This document shows positions 22,932 through 35,005 of a stretch of DNA of 64,000 bases, one piece after another. Location of the stretch: the NCBI GenBank assembly GCA_920105625.2, contig OV050031.1, positions 92,633,676 to 92,697,675 of the forward strand, read 5' to 3'. The DNA comes from Clusia tigrina (taxonomy: Eukaryota > Arthropoda > Insecta > Diptera > Clusiidae). A program made the translations under genes and the position numbers. Within the stretch, counting starts at the first letter, position 1, and the number at the start of each line of letters is the position of its first letter. Under the pieces are notes generated by a model that saw only the letters and a program-made list of their open reading frames with translations, did not search any database and was not told the DNA's origin.

Positions 22932-25900
22932 CCTAACTTCTATACGGTACGTCCTACACCTATCAAAGTTTGCAACACACAAATGCTTGTAACTTTTTAC
23001 TGGAGCGTCATAAAACCTTGAAACTTTGTAACAATAAAGTACTCGAGCCTCTTGTCAATTTACGCTATTGCTCAAAGCTATGCTACCCTTGAATCCCAAA
23101 TAAAACACTGATAAAACTTCAAATGGCCCTAACTTCTATACGGTACGTCCTACACCTATCAAAGTTTGCAACATACAAATGCTTGTAACTTTTTACTGGA
23201 GCGTCATAAAACCTTGAAATTTTGTAACAGTAAAGTACTCGAGCCTCTTGTCAATTTAAGCTATCGCTCAAAGCTATGCTACCCTTGAATCCCAAATAAA
23301 AAACTGATAAAACTTCAAATGGCCCTAACTTCTATACGGTACGTCCTACACCTATCAAAGTTTGCAACATATAAATGCTTGTAACTTTTCACTGGAGCGT
23401 CATAAAACCTTGAAACTTTGTAACAATAAAGCACTCGAGCCGCTTGTCAATTTAAGCTATCGCTCAAAGCTATGCTACCCTTAAGTCCCAACTCAAACAC
23501 TGATAAAACTTCAAATGACCCTAAATTCTATACAGTACGTCCTACACCTATCAAAGTTTGCAACATACAAATGCTTGTAACTTTTTACTGGAGCGTCATA
23601 AAACCTTGAAATTTCGTAACAATAAAGTACTCGAGCCTCTTGTCAATTTAAGCTATTGCTCAAAGCTATGCTACCCTTGTGTCCCGAATCAAACACAGAT
23701 AAAACTTCAAATGGCCCTAACTTCTATACGGTACGTCCTACACCTATCAAAGTTTGCACCATACAAATGCTTGTAACTTTTTACTGGAGCGTCATAAAAC
23801 CTTGAAATTTTGTAACAATAAGGTACTCGAGCCTCTTGTCAATTTAAGCTATCGCTCAAAGCTATGCTACCCTTAAGTCTCAAATCAAACACTGATAAAA
23901 CTTCAAGTGGCCCTAACTTCTATACGGTATGTCCTACACCTATCAAAGTTTGCAACATACAAATGCTTGTAACTTTTTACTGGAGCGTCATAAAACATTG
24001 AAATTTGGTAACAATAAAGTAATCGAGCCTCTTGTCAATTTAAGCTATCGCTCAAAGCTATGCTACCCTTGAGCCCCAAATCAAACACTGATAAAACTTC
24101 AAATGGCCCTAAGTTCTATACAGTACGTCCTACACCTATCAAAGTTTGCAACATACAAATGCTTGTAACTTTTTACTGGAGCGTCATAGAACCTTGAAAT
24201 TTTGTAACAATAAAGTACTCGAGCCTCTTGTTAATTTAAGCTATCGCTCAAAGCTATGCTACCCTTGAATCCCAAATAAAAAACTGATAAAACTTCAAAT
24301 GGCCCTAACTTCTATACGGTACGTCCTACACCTATCAAAGTTTGCAACATACAAATGCTTGTAACTTTTCACTGGAGCGTCATAAAACCTTGAAACTTTG
24401 TAACAATAAAGCACTCGAGTCGCTTGTCAATTTAAGCTATCGCTCAAAGCTATGCTACCCTTAAGTCCCAAATCAAACACTGATAAAACTTCAAATGGCC
24501 CTAACTTCTATACGGTACGTCCTACACCTATCAAAGTTTGCAACATATAAATGCTTGTAACTTTTCACTGGAGCGTCATAAAACCTTGAAATTTTGTAAC
24601 AATAAAGTACTCGAGCCTCTTGTCAATTTAAGCTATCGCTCAAAGCTATGCTACCCTTAAGTCCCAAATCAAACACTGATAAAACTTCAAGTGGCCCTAA
24701 CTTCTATACGGTATGTCCTACACCTATCAAAGTTTGCAACATACAAATGCTTGTAACTTTTCACTGGAGCGTCATAAAACCTTGAAATTTTCTAACAATA
24801 AAGTACTCGAGCCTCTTGTCAATTTAAGCTATTGCTCAAAGCTATGCTACCCTTGAATCCCAAATAAAACACTGATAAAACTTCAAATGGCCCTAACTTC
24901 TATACGGTACGTCCTACACCTATCAAAGTTTGCAACACACAAATGCTTGTAACTTTTTACTGGAGCGTCATAAAACCTTGAAACTTTGTAACAATAAAGT
25001 ACTCGAGCCTCTTGTCAATTTACGCTATTGCTCAAAGCTATGCTACCCTTGAATCCCAAATAAAACACTGATAAAACTTCAAATGGCCCTAACTTCTATA
25101 CGGTACGTCCTACACCTATCAAAGTTTGCAACATACAAATGCTTGTAACTTTTTACTGGAGCGTCATAAAACCTTGAAATTTTGTAACAGTAAAGTACTC
25201 GAGCCTCTTGTCAATTTAAGCTATCGCTCAAAGCTATGCTACCCTTGAATCCCAAATAAAAAACTGATAAAACTTCAAATGGCCCTAACTTCTATACGGT
25301 ACGTCCTACACCTATCAAAGTTTGCAACATATAAATGCTTGTAACTTTTCACTGGAGCGTCATAAAACCTTGAAACTTTGTAACAATAAAGCACTCGAGC
25401 CGCTTGTCAATTTAAGCTATCGCTCAAAGCTATGCTACCCTTAAGTCCCAACTCAAACACTGATAAAACTTCAAATGACCCTAAATTCTATACAGTACGT
25501 CCTACACCTATCAAAGTTTGCAACATACAAATGCTTGTAACTTTTTACTGGAGCGTCATAAAACCTTGAAATTTCGTAACAATAAAGTACTCGAGCCTCT
25601 TGTCAATTTAAGCTATTGCTCAAAGCTATGCTACCCTTGTGTCCCGAATCAAACACAGATAAAACTTCAAATGGCCCTAACTTCTATACGGTACGTCCTA
25701 CACCTATCAAAGTTTGCACCATACAAATGCTTGTAACTTTTTACTGGAGCGTCATAAAACCTTGAAATTTTGTAACAATAAGGTACTCGAGCCTCTTGTC
25801 AATTTAAGCTATCGCTCAAAGCTATGCTACCCTTAAGTCTCAAATCAAACACTGATAAAACTTCAAGTGGCCCTAACTTCTATACGGTATGTCCTACACC

Positions 25901-26989
25901 TATCAAAGTTTGCAACATACAAATGCTTGTAACTTTTTACTGGAGCGTCATAAAACCTTGAAATTTGGTAACAATAAAGTAATCGAGCCTCTTGTTAATT
26001 TAAGCTATCGCTCAAAGCTATGCTACCCTTGAGCCCCAAATCAAACACTGATAAAACTTCAAATGGCCCTAAGTTCTATACAGTACGTCCTACACCTATC
26101 AAAGTTTGCAACATACAAATGCTTGTAACTTTTTACTGGAGCGTCATAGAACCTTGAAATTTTGTAACAATAAAGTACTCGAGCCTCTTGTTAATTTAAG
26201 CTATCGCTCAAAGCTATGCTACCCTTGAATCCCAAATAAAAAACTGATAAAACTTCAAATGGCCCTAACTTCTATACGGTACGTCCTACACCTATCAAAG
26301 TTTGCAACATACAAATGCTTGTAACTTTTCACTGGAGCGTCATAAAACCTTGAAACTTTGTAACAATAAAGCACTCGAGCCGCTTGTCAATTTAAGCTAT
26401 CGCTCAAAGCTATGCTACCCTTAAGTCCCAAATCAAACACTTATAAAACTTCAAATGACCCTAAATTCTATACAGTACGTCCTACACCTATCAAAGTTTG
26501 CAACATACAAATGCTTGTAACTTTTTACTGGAGCGTCATAAAACCTTGAAATTTTGTAACAATAAAGTACTCGAGCCTCTTGTCAATTTAAGCTATTGCT
26601 CAAAGCTATGCTACACTTGTGTCCCGAATCAAACACAGATAAAACTTCAAATGGCCCTAACTTCTATACGGTATGTCCTAAACCTATCAAAGTTTGCAAC
26701 ATACAAATGCTTGTAACTTTTTACTGGAGCGTCATAAAACCTTGAAATTTTGTAACAATAAAGTACACGAGCCTCTTGTCAATTTAAGCTATCGCTCAAA
26801 GCTATGCTACCCTTAAGTCCCAAATCAAACGCTGATAAAACTTCAAATGGCCCTAACTTCTGTACGGTACGTCCTACACCTATCAAAGTTTGCAACATAC
26901 AAATGCTTGTAACTTTTTAATGGAGCGTCATAAAACCTTGAAATTTTGTAACAATAAAGTACTCGAGCCTCTGGTTAATTTAAGCTATT
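22932..26989 (+). repeat. 10- and 11-monomer HOR units (1,960 and 2,156 bp)
   Basis: The marker monomer with ACACACAAATGCTT and TTTACGCTATTG starts at 22,932, 24,892 and 27,048, giving units of 1,960 and 2,156 bp. Order within a unit: ACACAC/TTACGC; AACAGTAAAG; CATATAAATG with GCACTCGAGCCGC; TTTCGTAAC; GCACCATAC with AATAAGG; TTTGGTAAC with GTAATCGAG; CATAGAACC; then further CACTGG copies. The two units are nearly identical over their first seven monomers and diverge in the last three or four. Confidence 0.9.
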
Positions 26990-27047
26990 GCTCAAAGCTA
27001 TGCTACCCTTGAATCCCAAATAAAACACTGATAAAACTTCAAATGGC
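26852..27047 (+). repeat. Chimeric monomer recording an unequal crossover
   Basis: The left part carries TTTTTAATGG and CTCTGGTTAATTT, as in the monomer at 29,008. The right part carries TATTGC and CTTGAATCCCAAATAAAAC, as in the monomers that precede the TTACGC marker (22,736 and 24,696). The switch lies between the GGTTAA marker (about 26,973) and the T at 26,989. It joins the end of one HOR unit to the start of another, as an out-of-register exchange would. Confidence 0.8.
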
Positions 27048-30000
27048 CCTAACTTCTATACGGTACGTCCTACACCTATCAAAGTTTGCAACACACAAAT
27101 GCTTGTAACTTTTTACTGGAGCGTCATAAAACCTTGAAACTTTGTAACAATAAAGTACTCGAGCCTCTTGTCAATTTACGCTATTGCTCAAAGCTATGCT
27201 ACCCTTGAATCCCAAATAAAACACTGATAAAACTTCAAATGGCCCTAACTTCTATACGGTACGTCCTACACCTATCAAAGTTTGCAACATACAAATGCTT
27301 GTAACTTTTTACTGGAGCGTCATAAAACCTTGAAATTTTGTAACAGTAAAGTACTCGAGCCTCTTGTCAATTTAAGCTATCGCTCAAAGCTATGCTACCC
27401 TTGAATCCCAAATAAAAAACTGATAAAACTTCAAATGGCCTTAACTTCTATACGGTACGTCCTACACCTATCAAAGTTTGCAACATATAAATGCTTGTAA
27501 CTTTTCACTGGAGCGTCATAAAACCTTGAAACTTTGTAACAATAAAGCACTCGAGCCGCTTGTCAATTTAAGCTATCGCTCAAAGCTATGCTACCCTTAA
27601 GTCCCAACTCAAACACTGATAAAACTTCAAATGACCCTAAATTCTATACAGTACGTCCTACACCTATCAAAGTTTGCAACATACAAATGCTTGTAACTTT
27701 TTACTGGAGCGTCATAAAACCTTGAAATTTCGTAACAATAAAGTACTCGAGCCTCTTGTCAATTTAAGCTATTGCTCAAAGCTATGCTACCCTTGTGTCC
27801 CGAATCAAACACAGATAAAACTTCAAATGGCCCTAACTTCTATACGGTACGTCCTACACCTATCAAAGTTTGCACCATACAAATGCTTGTAACTTTTTAC
27901 TGGAGCGTCATAAAACCTTGAAATTTTGTAACAATAAGGTACTCGAGCCTCTTGTCAATTTAAGCTATCGCTCAAAGCTATGCTACCCTTAAGTCTCAAA
28001 TCAAACACTGATAAAACTTCAAGTGGCCCTAACTTCTATACGGTATGTCCTACACCTATCAAAGTTTGCAACATACAAATGCTTGTAACTTTTTACTGGA
28101 GCGTCATAAAACCTTGAAATTTGGTAACAATAAAGTAATCGAGCCTCTTGTCAATTTAAGCTATCGCTCAAAGCTATGCTACCCTTGAGCCCCAAATCAA
28201 ACACTGATAAAACTTCAAATGGCCCTAAGTTCTATACAGTACGTCCTACACCTATCAAAGTTTGCAACATACAAATGCTTGTAACTTTTTACTGGAGCGT
28301 CATAGAACCTTGAAATTTTGTAACAATAAAGTACTCAAGCCTCTTGTTAATTTAAGCTATCGCTCAAAGCTATGCTACCCTTGAATCCCAAATAAAAAAC
28401 TGATAAAACTTCAAATGGCCCTAACTTCTATACGGTACGTCCTACACCTATCAAAGTTTGCAACATACAAATGCTTGTAACTTTTCACTGGAGCGTCATA
28501 AAACCTTGAAACTTTGTAACAATAAAGCACTCGAGCCGCTTGTCAATTTAAGCTATCGCTCAAAGCTATGCTACCCTTAAGTCCCAAATCAAACACTTAT
28601 AAAACTTCAAATGACCCTAAATTCTATACAGTACGTCCTACACCTATCAAAGTTTGCAACATACAAATGCTTGTAACTTTTTACTGGAGCGTCATAAAAC
28701 CTTGAAATTTTGTAACAATAAAGTACACGAGCCTCTTGTCAATTTAAGCTATTGCTCAAAGCTATGCTACACTTGTGTCCCGAATCAAACACAGATAAAA
28801 CTTCAAATGGCCCTAACTTCTATACGGTATGTCCTAAACCTATCAAAGTTTGCAACATACAAATGCTTGTAACTTTTTACTGGAGCGTCATAAAACCTTG
28901 AAATTTTGTAACAATAAAGTACACGAGCCTCTTGTCAATTTAAGCTATCGCTCAAAGCTATGCTACCCTTAAGTCCCAAATCAAACGCTGATAAAACTTC
29001 AAATGGCCCTAACTTCTGTACGGTACGTCCTACACCTATCAAAGTTTGCAACATACAAATGCTTGTAACTTTTTAATGGAGCGTCATAAAACCTTGAAAT
29101 TTTGTAACAATAAAGTACTCGAGCCTCTGGTTAATTTAAGCTATCGCTCAAAGCTATGCTACCCTCGAGTCCCAAATCAAACACTGATAAAACTTCAAAT
29201 GGCCCTAACTTCTGTACGGTACGTCCTACACCTATCAAAGTTTGCAACATACAAATGCTTGTAACTTTTTACTGGAGCGTCATAAAACCTTGAAATTTGG
29301 TAACAATAAAGTACTCGAGCCTCTTGTCAATTTAAGCTATCGCTCAAAGCTATGCTAAACTTGAATCCCAAATCAAACACTGATAAAACTTCAAATGGCC
29401 CTAACTTCTATACGGTACGTCCTACACCTATCAAAGTTAGCAACATTTAAATGCTTGTAACTTTTCACTGGAGCGTCATAAAACCTTGAAATTTTGTAAC
29501 AATAAAGTACTCGAGCCTCTTGTCAATTTAAGCTATCGCTCAAAGCTATGCTACCCTTGAGTCCCAAATCAAACACTGATAAAACTTCAAACGGCCCTAA
29601 CTTCTATACTGTACGTCCTACACCTATCAAAGTTTGCAACATACAAATGCTTGTAACTTTTTACTGGAGCGTCATAAAACCTTGAAACTTTGTAACAATA
29701 AAGTACTCGAGCCTCTTGTCAATTTAAGCTATTGCTCAAAGCTATGCTACCATTGAATCCCAAATAAAACACTGATAAAACTTCAAATGGCCCTAACTTC
29801 TATACGGTACGTCCTACACCTATCAAAGTTTGCAACATACAAATGCTTGTAACTTTTTACTGGAGCGTCATAAAACCTTGAAATTTTGTAACAATCAAGT
29901 ACTCGAGCCTCTTGTCAAGCTATCGCTCAAAGCTATGCTACCCTTGAATCCCAAATAAAAAACTGATAAAACTTCAAATGGCCCTAACTTCTACACGGTA

Positions 30001-30917
30001 CGTCCTACACCTATCAAAGTTTGCAACATACAAATGCTTGTAACTTTTCACTGGAGCGTCATAAAACCTTGAAACTTTGTAACAATAAAGCACTCGAGCC
30101 GCTTGCCAATTTAAGCTATCGCTCAAAGCTATGCTACCCTTAAGTCCCAAATCAAACACTGATAAAACTTCAAATGACCGTAAATTCTATACAGTACGTC
30201 CTACACCTATCAAAGTTTGCAACATACAAATGCTTGTAACTTTTTACTGGAGCGTCATAAAACCTTCAAATTTTGTAACAATAAAGTACTCGAGCCTCTT
30301 GTCAATTTAAGCTATTGCTCAAAGCTATGCTACCCTTGTGTCCCGAATCAAACACAGATAAAACTTCAAATGGCCCTAACTTCTATACGGTACGTCCTAA
30401 ACCTATCAAAGTTTGCAACATACAAATGCTTGTAACTTTTTACTGGAGCATCATAAAACCTTGAAATTTTGTAACAATAAAGTACTCGAGCCTCTTGTCA
30501 ATTTAAGCTATCGCTCAAAGCTATGCTACCCTTAAGTCCCAAATCAAACACTGATTAAACTTCAAATGGCCCTAACTTCTATACTGTACGTCCTACACCT
30601 ATCAAAGTTTGCAACATACAAATGCTTGTAACTTTTTACTGGAGCGTCATAAAACCTTGAAACTTTGTAACAATAAAGTACTCGAGCCTCTTGTCAATTT
30701 CAGCTATTGCTCAAAGCTATGCTACCATTGAATCCCAAATAAAACACTGATAAAACTTCAAATGGCCCTAACTTCTATACGGTACGTCCTACACCTATCA
30801 AAGTTTGCAACATACAAATGCTTGTAACTTTTTTCTGGAGCGTCATAAAACCTTGAAATTTTGTAACAATCAAGTACTCGAGCCTCTTGTCAAGCTATCG
30901 CTCAAAGCTATGCTACC
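26980..30917 (+). repeat. 3.9-kb segmental duplication, copy 1 (offset 8,026 bp)
   Basis: About 20 monomers here match 35,006-38,943 at a constant offset of 8,026 bp, including the 5-bp deletion at about 29,917 (partner about 37,942). The left limit is the crossover in the chimeric monomer at 26,852. The right limit is the chimeric monomer at 30,767, after the second 5-bp deletion. Only scattered single-base differences are visible, for example 28,336 (CTCAAG against CTCGAG), 29,299 (GGTAAC against TGTAAC) and 30,835 (TTTTCTGG against TTTACTGG). Confidence 0.92.
29792..29982 (+). repeat. 191-bp monomer (5-bp deletion)
   Basis: It reads CTTGTCAAGCTATCG where the consensus has CTTGTCAATTTAAGC; five bases are lost within AATTTAA. 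It is linked to AATCAAGTAC just upstream. The same pair of variants is in the monomers at 30,767, 37,818 and 38,793, so these four descend from one deletion event spread by duplication. Confidence 0.93.
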
Positions 30918-30957
30918 CTTGAGTCCCAAATCAAATACTGATAAAACTTCAAATGGA
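30767..30957 (+). repeat. 191-bp chimeric monomer (5-bp deletion)
   Basis: The left part has AATCAAGTAC and the 5-bp deletion. The right part has CAAATCAAATACTG and ATGGACC, shared with the monomer at 21,756. The junction therefore joins the deletion lineage to a block copied from about 21,920-23,230, placed here at about 30,925-32,235 (offset 9,006 bp). It also marks the right end of the 8,026-bp-spaced duplication. Confidence 0.82.
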
Positions 30958-33900
30958 CCTAACTTCTATACGGTACGTCCTACACCTATCAAAGTTTGCA
31001 ACATACAAATGCTTGTAACTTTTTACTGGAGCGTCATAAAACCTTGAAACTTTGTAACAATAAAGTACTCGAGCCTCTTGTCAATTTAAGCTATCGCTCA
31101 AAGCTATGCTACCCTTGAATCCCAAATAAAAAACTGATAAAACTTCAAATGGCCCTAACTTCTATACGGTACGTCCTACACCTATCAAAGTTTGCAACAT
31201 ACAAATGCTTGTAACTTTTTACTGGAGCGTCATAAAACCTTGACATTTTGTAACAATAAAGTACTCGAGCCTCTTGTCAATTTAAGCTATCGCTCAAAGC
31301 TATGCTACCCTTGAATCCCAAATAAAAAACTGATAAAACTTCAAATGGCCCTAACTTCTATACGGTACGTCCTACACCTATCAAAGTTTGCAACATATAA
31401 ATGCTTGTAACTTTTCACTGGAGCGTCATAAAACCTTGAAACTTTGTAACAATAAAGCACTCGAGTCGCTTGTCAATTTAAGCTATCGCTCAAAGCTATG
31501 CTACCCTTAAGTCCCAAATCAAACACTGATAAAACTTCAAATGGCCCTAACTTCAATACGGTACGTCCTACACCTATCAAAGTTTGCAACATATAAATGC
31601 TTGTAGCTTTTCACTGGAGCGTCATAAAACCTTGAAATTTTGTAACAATAAAGTACTCGAGCCTCTTGTCAATTTAAGCTATCGCTCAAAGCTATGCTAC
31701 CCTTAAGTCCCAAATCAAACACTGATAAAACTTCAAGTGGCCCTAACTTCTATACGGTATGTCCTACACCTATCAAAGTTTGCAACATACAAATGCTTGT
31801 AACTTTTCACTGGAGCGTCATAAAACCTTGAAATTTTCTAACAATAAAGTACTCGAGCCTCTTGTCAATTTAAGCTATTGCTCAAAGCTATGCTACCCTT
31901 GAATCCCAAATAAAACACTGATAAAACTTCAAATGGCCCTAACTTCTATACGGTACGTCCTACACCTATCAAAGTTTGCAACACACAAATGCTTGTAACT
32001 TTTTACTGGAGCGTCATAAAACCTTGAAACTTTGTAACAATAAAGTACTCGAGCCTCTTGTCAATTTACGCTATTGCTCAAAGCTATGCTACCCTTGAAT
32101 CCCAAATAAAACACTGATAAAACTTCAAATGGCCCTAACTTCTATACGGTACGTCCTACACCTATCAAAGTTTGCAACATACAAATGCTTGTAACTTTTT
32201 ACTGGAGCGTCATAAAACCTTGAAATTTTGTAACAATAAGGTACTCGAGCCTCTTGTCAATTTAAGCTATCGCTCAAAGCTATGCTACCCTTAAGTCTCA
32301 AATCAAACACTGATAAAACTTCAAGTGGCCCTAACTTCTATACGGTACGTCCTACACCTATCAAAGTTTGCAACATATAAATGCTTGTAACTTTTCACTG
32401 GAGCGTCATAAAACCTTGAAATTTGGTAACAATAAAGTAATCGAGCTTCTTGTCAATTTAAGCTATCGCTCAAAGCTATGCTACCCTTGAGCCCCAAATC
32501 AAACACTGATAAAACTTCAAATGGCCCTAAGTTCTATACAGTACGTCCTACACCTATCAAAGTTTGCAACATACAAATGCTTGTAACTTTTTACTGGAGC
32601 GTCATAGAACCTTGAAATTTTGTAACAATAAAGTACTCGAGCCTCTTGTTAATTTAAGCTATCGCTCAAAGCTATGCTACCCTTGAATCCCAAATAAAAA
32701 ACGGATAAAACTTCAAATGGCCCTAACTTCTATACGGTACGTCCTACACCTATCAAAGTTTGCAACATACAAATGCTTGTAACTTTTCACTGGAGCGTCA
32801 TAAAACCTTGAAACTTTGTAACAATAAAGCACTCGAGTCGCTTGTCAATTTAAGCTATCGCTCAAAGCTATGCTACCCTTAAGTCCCAAATCAAACACTG
32901 ATAAAACTTCAAATGGCCCTAACTTCTATACGGTACGTCCTACACCTATCAAAGTTTGCAACATATAAATGCTTGTAACTTTTCACTGGAGCGTCATAAA
33001 ACCTTGAAATTTTGTAACAATAAAGTACTCGAGCCTCTTGTCAATTTAAGCTATCGCTCAAAGCTATGCTACCCTTAAGTCCCAAATCAAACACTGATAA
33101 AACTTCAAGTGGCCCTAACTTCTATACGGTATGTCCTACACCTATCAAAGTTTGCAACATACAAATGCTTGTAACTTTTCACTGGAGCGTCATAAAACCT
33201 TGAAATTTTCTAACAATAAAGTACTCGAGCCTCTTGTCAATTTAAGCTATTGCTCAAAGCTATGCTACCCTTGAATCCCAAATAAAACACTGATAAAACT
33301 TCAAATGGCCCTAACTTCTATACGGTACGTCCTACACCTATCAAAGTTTGCAACACACAAATGCTTGTAACTTTTTACTGGAGCGTCATAAAACCTTGAA
33401 ACTTTGTAACAATAAAGTTCTCGAGCCTCTTGTCAATTTACGCTATTGCTCAAAGCTATGCTACCCTTGAATCCCAAATAAAACACTGATAAAACTTCAA
33501 ATGGCCCTAACTTCTATACGGTACGTCCTACACCTATCAAAGTTTGCAACATACAAATGCTTGTAACTTTTTACTGGAGCGTCATAAAACCTTGAAATTT
33601 TGTAACAGTAAAGTACTCGAGCCTCTTGTCAATTTAAGCTATCGCTCAAAGCTATGCTACCCTTGAATCCCAAATAAAAAACTGATAAAACTTCAAATGG
33701 CCCTAACTTCTATACGGTACGTCCTACACCTATCAAAGTTTGCAACATATAAATGCTTGTAACTTTTCACTGGAGCGTCATAAAACCTTGAAACTTTGTA
33801 ACAATAAAGCACTCGAGCCGCTTGTCAATTTAAGCTATCGCTCAAAGCTATGCTACCCTTGTGTCCCGAATCAAACACAGATAAAACTTCAAATGGCCCT

Positions 33901-35005
33901 AACTTCTATACGGTACGTCCTACACCTATCAAAGTTTGCAACATACAAATGCTTGTAACTTTTCACTGGAGCGTCATAAAACCTTGAAATTTTCTAACAA
34001 TAAAGTACTCGAGCCTCTTGTCAATTTAAGCTATTGCTCAAAGCTATGCTACCCTTGCATCCCAAATAAAACACTGATAAAACTTCAAATGGCCCTAACT
34101 TCTATACGGTACGTCCTACACCTATCAAAGTTTGCAACACACAAATGCTTGTAACTTTTTACTGGAGCGTCATAAAACCTTGAAACTTTGTAACAATAAA
34201 GTACTCGAGCCTCTTGTCAATTTACGCTATTGCTCAAAGCTATGCTACCCTTGAATCCCAAATAAAACACTGATAAAACTTCAAATGGCCCTAACTTCTA
34301 TACGGTACGTCCTACACCTATCAAAGTTTGCAACATACAAATGCTTGTAACTTTTTACTGGAGCGTCATAAAACCTTGAAATTTTGTAACAATAAGGTAC
34401 TCGAGCCTCTTGTCAATTTAAGCTATCGCTCAAAGCTATGCTACCCTTAAGTCTCAAATCAAACACTGATAAAACTTCAAGTGGCCCTAACTTCTATACG
34501 GTACGTCCTACACCTATCAAAGTTTGCAACATATAAATGCTTGTAACTTTTCACTGGAGCGTCATAAAACCTTGAAATTTGGTAACAATAAAGTAATCGA
34601 GCCTCTTGTCAATTTAAGCTATCGCTCAAAGCTATGCTACCCTTAAGTCCCAAATCAAACACTGATAAAACTTCAAATGGCCCTAACTTCTATACGGTAC
34701 GTCCTACACCTATCAAAGTTTGCAACATATAAATGCTTGTAACTTTTCACTGGAGCGTCATAAAACCTTGAAATTTTGTAACAATAAAGTACTCGAGCCT
34801 CTTGTCAATTTAAGCTATCGCTCAAAGCTATGCTACCCTTAAGTCCCAAATCAAACACTGATAAAACTTCAAGTGGCCCTAACTTCTATACGGTATGTCC
34901 TACACCTATCAAAGTTTGCAACATACAAATGCTTGTAACTTTTCACTGGAGCGTCATAAAACCTTGAAATTTTCTAACAATAAAGTACTCGAGCCTCTTG
35001 TCAAT
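30918..35005 (+). repeat. Mosaic of rearranged HOR pieces
   Basis: This stretch between the two 3.9-kb copies is assembled from segments found upstream. 30,925-32,235 matches 21,920-23,230 (offset 9,006). 32,526-33,701 matches 24,108-25,283 (offset 8,418). 34,682 onward matches 24,500 onward (offset 10,182). Joining monomers are hybrids, for example 32,134 (ordinary left, AATAAGG right), 32,330 (CATATAAATG with TTTGGTAAC), 33,702 (GCACTCGAGCCGC with a GTGTCCCGAATC tail) and 34,486. The TTACGC marker is spaced at 7, 4 and 5 monomers here instead of 10 or 11. Confidence 0.85.
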
